64,000 nt of DNA from Zygnema cylindricum (taxonomy: Eukaryota > Streptophyta > Zygnematophyceae > Zygnematales > Zygnemataceae): contig JBBHKE010002749.1 of the NCBI GenBank assembly GCA_037447655.1, positions 16,531-80,530 on the forward strand, given 5' to 3'. A model generated the notes under the pieces. It was given only the letters and a program-made list of their open reading frames with translations, was not told the origin of the DNA and searched no databases. Shown one piece after another: positions 56,310 through 64,000 of the stretch. Both the position numbers and the translations under genes were made by a program. How positions within the stretch are numbered: the stretch's first letter is position 1; every line of letters starts with the position of its first letter.

Positions 56310-57368
56310 GTTATGGGCCCACCGCCCAAATTGCCTATTTTTGATGGAACTGACTTCTTATATTGGGAAGAAATGTTGAGCTCATATTTCGTGGAGAGGG
56401 ACTTGTCACCCATTGTGGAAGGAACTGCCGATCAGACTACACCGGATTGGAGAAGAACAACCTCCACTGCCTCAACGTCTTGAAATAGACAATGACTAAA
56501 GATTTGGTAATGTTGTATCTTGAGTTTAAGAAAGCTTGTGAAGTTTGGTTTTGTATACGTGCTATGTATGTTCAGCTAGATGTTACAATAAAGACTAACA
56601 TAGCCACTCAGATCTTTGAATTCCAGTATTCAAGAGGTAGTATGTCAAATCATTGTCATGCTATGAAAAGGTTGTTCCTTCAAAGTACTAGTGCAGGTGG
56701 GGACTTTTCGCCCCCTAGGCATGCTATGTAATTGATGAGAACTTTACCTGATGAGTACAAGGGAGCCATTGACAGGCTTAGGACTCTTCCACAACGTCAG
56801 TGGAATATAGCATTAGCAATTCGGTTTATTTTTATTGAAGAAGTTAAGTAGATGTCACAAAGAGGTAGTAGTAAGTATGTTCAGGCTTTAGGTAACCAGT
56901 TTCTAGTTTTGAGACTCTAAGATTGGCACTGGTAGTGGTAGTGGTAGAGGAAGGGGACCTAGCAGGTCACCTTGGACTTGCTATTATCGTGATGAAAAAG
57001 GCCATGTTTTCATGTTCTGTAATGCAAACAAGTGAGCCAAAGCTACGAGAAATTTTCACTCTGGTTGGGACGAAAGACGAGTTCCATCTACGTGAAATGG
57101 GCGCCCACCAACGTTTTCCAATGCACTTCAAGAGGAAGACGTGAGTAGCTTTCCCATCAACAGTGAGAAGATATACTTTGCGATGGCACAAGCAACGAAA
57201 GGCGTGGAGGGTGACTAATGGATAATAGACTCCGGTGCATCTGCACACATGTGCTGCAATCGCCATCCTTTTGAGAGTATTCAATCTATTTCACCCATTA
57301 AAATTTATTTAGTGATGATACATTTGTTTAGTCGAAAGCAAAAGCGAGGGTGTCACTTATATTGAATG
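56217..57368 (+). pseudogene. Copia gag and protease start (element E3, fam3)
   Basis: The frame 56217-56483 runs through the LTR end (SQIANDLQQ), the priming site (VMGPPPKLPIFDG, exact GGTTATGGGCCC at 56310-56321) and LYWEEMLSSYFVERDLS. Later frames give LVMLYLEFKKACEVWFC and a damaged zinc knuckle with CYYRDEKGHVFMFC (second Cys is Arg). Protease text (WIIDSGASAHMCCNRH with a stop before it) starts near 57220. It is cut by the fam2 LTR at 57369. Confidence 0.84.
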
Positions 57369-58213
57369 TGTAGTCTTTTTGGAAAGCTTTCAGTCTTAGA
57401 GCAACGCAGCTGCAATACAGACAGAGCAGCGCAGCTGCTATACAGACAAAGCAGGGCAGCTGCTATAGTGCAGAGCAGCGCAGCAGCACAGCAGGGCAGC
57501 TGCTATAGTGCAGAGCAGCGCAGCAGCACAGCAGACAGAGCAGCGCAGCTGCTATACAGCAGAGCAGCTCAGCAACGCAGCAAGAGAGCAACGCAGCAGC
57601 GAAGCTGCAACAGAGACAAGACAACGCAACCATGATTATATTTGATATGGTCCGTACAAACAACGCAGCGTCTGATATTCTTAATGTGATTCTGTACGGG
57701 ATAGAGCAACTGCAATAGATACGATTCTAGTCAACTTAGTGGGGAACTCAGTGGTAACTTAGTGGGTAACTCAGTGGTATTTTAGTGATAGCTCAGTGGT
57801 AGCTTAGTGATAGCTTAGTGGTAGTTTGACAGATTAGTGGTAGTGTGGTGGTTTGATGTACCTCTCAAGTACACTGGTGTTGCCAGTTCAACACAAGTAT
57901 AAGACTTAGGACTTAGAACATATTATGGATCTAGACTTCCAAGTTGTAAAACTGCAGACAGTTTTTGGGAAACTTTTGAGTATTATATCTTGAGTGTTGT
58001 CTGGTCAATTGTGCAGAAACTTTAGGAATTATCATTGTTTATGCTAATCTATATTTTGATAGAGTTTTGTGAGGTTTGGATCATTGAATAAGAATTAGTG
58101 AGCACTTAAGAACAGCTGTTTGGTAGGATTCTTGATAGTTTCTGAGAGTGTATCATGTCTACTTCTACTACCACAGCTGCTCCTCCACCTGCACTGGTGG
58201 TTGTAGAACAACA
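57369..58213 (+). repeat. 5' LTR of element F
   Basis: Opens TGTAGTCTTTTTGG, ends GTAGAACAACA. It has a minisatellite of GCAGCGCAGCAGCACAGCAG-like units at 57400-57620 and a second tandem of CTTAGTGATAGCTCAGTGGTAG units at 57735-57845. The GGACTTAGAACATATT box is at 57907, about 310 bases from the end. The gag ATG is at 58155 (MSTSTTTAAPPPALVVVEQQ), within the LTR. Confidence 0.88.
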
Positions 58214-58990
58214 AGGTATGGGCTTGTCATCAAGAAATTCCTATCTTTTCCGAAGATAAGTATGTTTATTGGGCGGATATGGTGGAGACACATTTTGAGA
58301 ATGTCAATCTTTTAGATATATTGGATGGTTCGTTGGATGAATCTGATCCGTCATGGTCTAAGAAAAATCGTAAGCTCATTCTATTCTGAAATTTTGTATA
58401 TCTAAGGACTTAGCTATGTCTCGTATAAAAATGAAAAAAACAATTGATATCTGGAAATCCCTTTAAAGTGATTATGAAAAAGCCAATGTCCAGGAAGAGT
58501 TTATATTGGGTGGAAATATTTGGGACTATAAGAACACTGGCTGTACAATGGCTGAATATTCTAACAAATTTCGTATCTTTGTAGATGCACATGCTTGTGC
58601 AGGTGGGGTGTTTCCTCCTTTTCAACAGGCAACATTGCTCATGAGGTGTCTCCCTCGTAGTATGAAAGGAGCATCTAACATGCTCAAACAAAAAGATAAA
58701 GCTAGCTGGACTTTACAATTAGCCATCAATATTTTACTAGAAGAGGACGCTACATCTAATATTCTCAATGTTGAGCAAGTAGAGGCTTTTAATTTAGACT
58801 TTGAGAGAAAAGGCTAGTTTAATCAGCAAAGGAATCACTTTAATCACTTCAGACAGTTTAATCAAGGTGTAAATAGACAATCAAACAATGCATGTTTTTA
58901 TTGTAGTGAGACAGGTCATGGATACAAATTTTGTCCTAGGCTTAAAAAAGCTACCAATACAGGTTTATACAGGCTGGGATGGCAACAAAG
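58155..58990 (+). pseudogene. Copia gag (element F)
   Basis: Begins in the LTR. The priming site is degenerate (GGTATGGGCTT at 58215, one base short), which shifts the frame. The capsid text is IFSEDKYVYWADMVETHFEN, DGSLDESDPSWSKKN, then the 103-codon frame 58506-58817 (AGGVFPPFQQATLLMRCLPR, WTLQLAINILLEEDA). The zinc knuckle is near 58900-58940 (CFYCSETGHGYKFC). A stop at 58815 and shifts near 58390 and 58470 break it. Confidence 0.84.
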
Positions 58991-60480
58991 CCCGTTTTAC
59001 AAAGGCTTCACGGGGCCTACACCTCGTGGAAATGCACTAATTTCGGCTTCTTCGTCTCTCCTAGACGAGACTTGGACCGTTTCTACGGAAGATGATACCG
59101 ATCTATTCGCTATGGCGGCTGCGATGGAGGATGCGAAGGACCCTGGATGGATAATAGATACAGGAGCGTCAGCCCACATGTGCTTGAAGAAGGCCATTTT
59201 CAAAAATATGAAAACAACGCCGAAGAAAAAGATTTATTATGCTTGTGGAATGAGTGTCCAGACTCGTGCTGTGGGTGATGTGTCCTTACTAGTTGATGTA
59301 GAAGGAAAAGCAATTGAAAGGACTTTTCACAATGTCTTATTTGTGCATGACTTTAAGAAAAGTCTGTTTTCTACGTCGTTGGTAGAGAGTAAAGGCTTTG
59401 AGGTTAATTTGAAAAATGGTCGGCAGGTTGTTAGCAAAAATGGCAAGGTTGCGGTTACAGGTACTAGCGATAGTAGCAAGATGTATCACATGGATATGGC
59501 TAATACCAAGGAGAATGATGTTCTTTACTCTAGTGTTTTGCACTCAGATGAGTTGTGGCATAAAAGATTAGGCCATGTAAACTATGATAGTTTGAGGAAA
59601 ATGGTCTTTGCTAGAAAAATAAAAGGTGTATTACTCACAGATGAGCTGGTCAAAACTTGTGATGGTTGCGCTTTAGGCAAAATCCACAGATTACCATTTC
59701 CTAAGGAGTCTGAGCATCGGTCAACGAAACTTTTACAACAAATTCATTTGGATGTCTTTTGTCCGACGAAGGTTCCATCTGCCGGGGGGATGAAATATAT
59801 GGTCACCTTCACAGATGACTTCTCCAGGTTTACAAAAGTTTACTTCATGAAGGAGAAGAGTGAAGTATTTGGTCACTTCAAACACTATAAAGCATGGGCT
59901 GAAAAACTTCATAATTTACCTATTTTGCAGCTCAGATCGGACAATGGTGGTGAATATACATCAAAAGAATTTGAAACCTTTTTACTCAAGGAGGGAATAA
60001 GTCATCTATTGACTGTTCCACATTCACCGGAACAAAATGGGGTGTCAGAAAGACTAAATAGAACTCTCACAGAGAGCTCTAGGGCGATGCTTGCAGATAA
60101 AAATGTGGATCCGAAATTTTGGGCTGAGGCTCTAAACTGTGCAGTTTATTTTAAGAATAGGATAGGATCAAGATCGGTAGAAAAACTCTTTACGAGATTT
60201 GGACAGGTAGCAAACCAGATGTTAGCCATTTCAAGGTCTTTGGTAGTCAATGCTTTATATTGGATACGTCTACAGATAGATGGAAACTGGAATCGAAGGG
60301 ATTACCGGGTATTCTGTTAGGATATGATGATCACTCAAAAGGTAATAGAGTCTTTGTGTTTGAGAGGCAGAAAATAGTTGTAGCAAGGAACATCATTGTT
60401 TAAGATGAACTGACTCCATAGATTTATTTAAAATGACAGAGCAGCAAAAGCAACACAAGGTGCAGGAATATATGTCATTT
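58991..60480 (+). pseudogene. Copia protease and integrase (element F)
   Basis: The 402-codon frame (59112-60320) has protease WIIDTGASAHMC (canonical DTGA), FHNVLFVHDFKKSLFST, the HHCC finger (HKRLGHVNYDSLRKM, CDGCALGKIHRLPF) and the integrase core with all three acidic residues: IHLDVFCPTKVPS, RSDNGGEYTSKEF, SPEQNGVSERLNR. A deletion near 60180 shifts the frame before TPYEIW; FKVFGSQCFILDTSTDRW, GYDDHSKGNRVFVFERQ follow in the other frame to about 60400, where a stop interrupts. Confidence 0.9.
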
Positions 60481-60484
60481 TAGA

Positions 60485-61500
60485 TTGCATGCAGGATATT
60501 GTCCCGCAGATTCCACAAACTCCGGTAGTGACTCCGGAGTCCGTCTCTCTCCAAGTTCCTCAACAAATTTGGATCCAGCCAGACCAACAGCGGTCAATAC
60601 AAACAGATCACAACCAGTGCAATCAACGCAATGCACGGCATCCGACGATCTCAGCCTCAAAATTTCCGGGGGAAAGAAGATCAAGCAGCCGCCTGCAAGC
60701 AAGCTCTCACTTTGCGTACTCGGCAGCCTCGAGGAGCCTTTGACCATTCAGCAGGCCATCTCATCACCAAAACAGAATCATTGGATCGAGGCAGCAAACG
60801 ATGAAATGAAGTCCATCATGGAGGCTCAAACATGGGAGCTTGTGGACCTTCCTCTAGACCGAAAAGAGATCGGCAGCAAATGGGTATTCAAGGTGAAGTT
60901 AAATCTTGATAACACCATTGAACGCTATAAGGCCAATTTTGTGGCAAAGGGGTAGAATCAAAAGGAAGGAATCGATTTTGAACAAACATTTTCTCCGGTT
61001 GTAAGATTTCCAACAGTTAGGATTTTGCTGTCTCTAGCTGCTATAGAAGATATGGAAATACATCAGATGGATGTAAAGACGGCCTTTTTGCACGGAGAAC
61101 TAGAAGAAACCACTTACATGCAGCAGCCTGAAAAGTATGTGGAACCAGGAAAAGCGCACTTAGTATGCAAGTTGCTAAAATCTTTGTTTGGCCTAAAACT
61201 GGCCCCCATACAGTGGAATCTAAAGCTTGATGAATTCTTAACTAGCCTACGATTTCAAAGGATAAGTTTTGATCACTCTGTCTACGTTATAAAGGGTGTA
61301 AATGGGATAGTGTATATAACAGTATATGTAGATGATTTGTTATTAATTAGCAAATCAATGGCTGAAATTACCAAAATCAAAACTACTCTAAACTCACGGT
61401 TCGAGATGAAAGACCTCGGTGAGGCAAAATATATTTTGGGTATGTAGGTAGAGAGGGACAGGAATAAGAAAATAATAAAATTAACTCAAAAAGAGGTTAT
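60485..61500 (+). pseudogene. Copia linker and reverse transcriptase (element F)
   Basis: Ser/Pro-rich linker, then ANDEMKSIMEAQTWELVDLP, GSKWVFKVKLNLDNTIERYK and an amber stop at 60954. The second frame portion (61025-61447) is in phase with it: HQMDVKTAFLHGELEETTYM, SLFGLKLAPIQWNLKLDEFL and the active site YVDDLLLISKSMAEITK, ending MKDLGEAKYILG. A stop at 61445 falls in ILGMQVERD. Only nonsense changes separate the two halves. Confidence 0.88.
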
Positions 61501-61559
61501 TGGAAACATGTTAGATGAGTATGGAATCCGGGGGCGAAAGGATGTTTAACTCCAATGGA

Positions 61560-62290
61560 GTTTCGGTAGAAGTTAGAGGGAGAAGAGACAGAACTGGGTG
61601 TCATTGTTAGCGAGTATTTAGAGTCAATGGAGAATGATCCCATGACAATAATACCTAATAGACAGATAGTGGGAAGTTTAATATATTTCATGAACTGTAC
61701 CCGCCCTGACATTGCTGCAGCAATCGCGGTACTGAGCAGGAGTCGAGAAAATCCGAGAAAATCTGATCTTGATGCAGCAAGGAGAGTCTTAAGATATTTG
61801 GCAGGAACTAAAGATCTCAAACTCACTCTAGGCGGAGGCAAAGTAAAACTGCAAACATGGAGTGATGCAAGCTTTGGCGACATGCCAAGCAGCAAATCCA
61901 CCACGGGATTCGTTCTACAAATTGGGAACGGTACTTGCTGCTCGAGCACCAAAATTCAAAAGGTTACAGCACAGTCGACAATGGAGTCGGAATATATGGC
62001 AGCAAGCTCGACCCTCAAAAAACTCTTATGGGTAAAATCCATATTACAAGAATTAGGTTTCATGCAAGTTGGTCCACAGGTGATCTTGTGCGATAACCAG
62101 GCTGCTATTGCCATTGCTTCTAACCCGAGTCATCACTTCAAAAGCAAGCACATGGATGTACGATTACACTTTGTAAGAGATATTTAGAGTGCTTAAATTA
62201 TGATTTTTGCCAGATGCAAAAATGATTGTTGATAAGCTCACTAAAGCCCTCCCTGCTCCTAAACTGAAGTATTATAGGGACGCAGTGGGA
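61560..62290 (+). pseudogene. Copia RNase H (element F)
   Basis: The 186-codon frame (61627-62187) has IVGSLIYFMNCTRPDIAAAI, LQTWSDASFGDMPSSKSTTG, STMESEYMAASSTLKKLLWV and CDNQAAIAIASNPSHHFKSK. After a stop at 62185 the last block (KMIVDKLTKALPAPKLKYY, with VADM changed to VDKL) leads to YRDAVGLSE. A small shift lies near 61540. Confidence 0.88.
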
Positions 62291-62447
62291 TTAAGTGAAT
62301 AGTTGAATTGCTGCAATGCTATACTGCCATTCTGTGATAAATCCACCATTCTGATGTAGTGGGACTGAGTGACATGTTATTTGCTATATTGCTATGCTGC
62401 GTTGCTGCGCTAGTTTATCAGCGCAGTTGAGCCGGTATACTGAGTCT

Positions 62448-62462
62448 AAAGTTTTAGGGGAG
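62448..62462 (+). other. Polypurine tract of element F
   Basis: AAAGTTTTAGGGGAG directly before TGTTGTC. It matches the fam2 tracts at 3721-3735 and 17596-17610. Confidence 0.85.
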
Positions 62463-63266
62463 TGTTGTCTTTTTGGAAAGCTTCCAGTCTCACAGCAGCG
62501 CCTTTGCTATACAGACAGAGCAGGGCAGCTGCTATACAGACAAAGCAGGGCAGCTGCTATAGTGCAGAGCAGCGCAGCAGCACAGCAGACAGAGCAGCGC
62601 AGCTGCTATACAGCAGAGCAGCTCAGCAGCGCAGCAGGAGAGCAACGCCGCAGCGAAGCTGCAACAGAGACAAGACAACGCAACCACGATTATATTTGAT
62701 ATGGTTCGTACAGACAACGCAACGTCTGATATTTTTAATGTGATTTTGTACAGGATAGAGAAACTGCGATAGATACAATTCTAGTCATCTTAGTGGGGAA
62801 CTCAGTGGTAACTTAGTGGGTAACTCAATGGTAGCTTAGTAATAGCTCAGTGGTAGCTTAGTGATAGCTCAGTGGTAGTTTGACAGATTATTGGTAGCTT
62901 GGTGGTTTGATGTACCTCTCAAGTACACTGGTGTTGCCAGTTCAACACAAGTATAAGACTTAGGACTCAGAACATATTATGGATCCAAACTTCCAAGTTG
63001 TAAAACTGCACACAATTTTTTAGAAACTTGTGAGTATTATATCTTGAGTGTTTTCGGGTCAATTGTGCTGATACTTTGGGAGTTATAAGTGTTTATGCTA
63101 CTCTGTATTTTGATAGAGTTTTGTGAGATTTGGATGCTTGTATAAGAATTATTGAGCACTTAAGAACAATTGTTTAATAGGATTCTTGGTAGCTTCTGAG
63201 AGTGTATCATGTCTACTTCTACTACTACAGCTACTCCTCCACCTGCATCAGTAGTTGTAGAACAAC
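62463..63266 (+). repeat. 3' LTR of element F
   Basis: Opens TGTTGTCTTTTTGG, ends GTAGAACAACA. It has the same CAGC-rich and TAGCTCAGTGG tandem zones as the 5' LTR but with fewer units. The gag start block follows at 63209. Right after its end lies fam3 protease text instead of host sequence, so it may also have served as the 5' LTR of a hybrid unit. Confidence 0.87.
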
Positions 63267-63539
63267 AGAATGAAGATGGAAAACCTGTGAAAAAGGTCTT
63301 AAAAGATGTGTTGCATGTTCCTGCTTTTAAAAGAAACATTTTCTCTACGTAAGTGGTAGAAAAGAAAGGTTTTAAGACAATATCTGAGATTGGACAGAAA
63401 CTAGTCTATAAGAATAGGAATATAGTTGTAGAAGGATTTGTTAGAGGAAACAATTTAAATCGGTTCAGTCTTGCAAATGATAAGGACAATGATGTTATGT
63501 ACTCAAGTGTAATCATTATTTGTGATTTATGGCATTAAC
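63267..63539 (+). pseudogene. Copia protease to pre-integrase fragment (fam3)
   Basis: Reads NEDGKPVKKVLKDVLHVPAF, then IFST, a stop, VVEKKGFKTISEIGQKLVYK, GFVRGNNLNRFSLANDKDND and CDLWH. It aligns with 51286-51545 of element E1. It is joined to the exact end of a fam2 LTR on the left and to a fam3 LTR start on the right. Confidence 0.82.
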
Positions 63540-63748
63540 TATTGAAAAGAAAGCTTTAGTAATCCTTAGAAATTTGAGTCAATGACATAATATTTTTGGA
63601 ATACTTTCAGTTCAATATTGACCAACTTTAGTGTAGATATTTTGTAGTATCTACACGAATAGTTATCTTTAAGTAAATTAGTATGTAGGGCCGCTAATGA
63701 ATATGGACAGGATAAGAATCACCCGGATTTTTAGGGTTTAGATATTAT
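63540..63748 (+). repeat. fam3 LTR, first 209 bases only
   Basis: TATTGAAAAGAAAGC start, running to GGGTTTAGATATTAT, where a second fam3 LTR starts afresh. It looks like a partial duplication through the short word TATT. Confidence 0.8.
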
Positions 63749-64000
63749 TATTGAAAAGTAAGCTTTAGTAGTAAGTCTTAGAAATTTGAGTCTAGGACTT
63801 ATAATAATTTTAGAATACCAACTGTTCAATATTGACCAAATTTAGTGTGATTTTTCTTGTAGTATCTACACGAATTGATATCTTTAAGTTAATTAGTGTG
63901 TAGGGCCGCCAATGAATGTAGACGTGATAAGAATCATCCGGAATTTTAGGGTATAGATATTGTTAGTGGACAATTCTGGTCCAAACACTTAGATTTTTGT
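63749..64000 (+). repeat. fam3 LTR, runs off the window edge
   Basis: Opens TATTGAAAAGTAAGC and follows the fam3 LTR consensus (TAGGACTTATAATAATTTT near 63795, GGACAATTCTGGTCCAAACA) to the last base of the window. Confidence 0.83.

Larger units (their letters stand above)
57369..63266 (+). mobile_element. Copia element F (fam2), full length
   Basis: Plus-strand order: LTR 57369-58213, gag, protease and integrase, reverse transcriptase, RNase H, polypurine tract, LTR 62463-63266. The two LTRs differ by point changes and by deletions in their CAGC-rich repeats. The long protease-integrase frame (402 codons) makes it among the better preserved elements. Stops and frameshifts still disable gag and pol. 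Confidence 0.9.

Noticed and set aside
57366-62743. Gln/Ala/Ser-rich open frames over the CAGC repeats
   Set aside because: They are a by-product of a CAG-type minisatellite in the element F LTRs, open in several frames on both strands.

Overview
This is non-coding eukaryotic DNA made almost entirely of decayed LTR retrotransposons and one satellite. I see no intact host gene, tRNA, rRNA or bacterial feature. Most elements are Ty1/Copia: gag zinc knuckle, D[ST]GA protease, HHCC plus DDE integrase, YVDD reverse transcriptase and RNase H, in that order. A smaller part is Ty3/Gypsy with a chromodomain. The most informative item is a C5-cytosine DNA methyltransferase reading frame lying downstream of a retropepsin in a Gypsy element. 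Retrotransposon-borne methyltransferases have been reported in charophyte algae (Gypsy) and dinoflagellates. A streptophyte (alga or early land plant) is therefore my best guess for the host, but a weak one.

At least five Copia families can be separated by LTR and by the gag N-terminus. Fam1 (gag starts MEVSEFQ/MEVSKLK) includes elements A, B and C. Fam2 (MSTSTTT) includes D, F and I plus several lone LTRs. Fam3 is MSDNGSAP, fam4 MTTRDASS and fam5 MAEIGYGQ. In nearly all of them the LTR ends in CA and is followed at once by a sequence complementary to the anticodon stem-loop of initiator tRNA-Met (GGTTATGGGCCC). This is the half-tRNA priming site known from Drosophila copia. The gag frame starts inside the LTR or inside the priming site, so the site is translated as V-x-G-P-P.

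Layout. 1-3441: fam1 element A (minus), running off the left edge. 3466-5154: fam2 tail, LTR and fragments. 5155-11479: fam1 element B (plus). 11480-16455: minus-strand fam1 LTRs enclosing plus-strand element C. 16456-18573: fam2 element D. 18574-19325: a shuffled fam3 LTR. 19331-23872 and 35687-38485: one ancestral satellite array of about 102-bp monomers. It was split by a fam2 solo LTR (21936-23005) and by fam4 element G (23873-35686, degenerate CGTTT target duplication). The 5' LTR of G was itself broken by a block with fam5 LTRs and a Gypsy integrase/chromodomain tail. 38891-46150: the Gypsy element with gag, protease and methyltransferase (minus), interrupted by two solo LTRs with target duplications. 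46150-49565: fam2 element I (minus). 49566-57368: a tandem of three fam3 LTRs with internal regions. 57369-63266: fam2 element F. 63267-64000: fam3 fragments running off the right edge.

Most frames carry stops and frameshifts, so the window reads as old nested heterochromatin. Element C keeps one frame through gag and pol with only nonsense changes, and the element B and F LTR pairs are still easily aligned.
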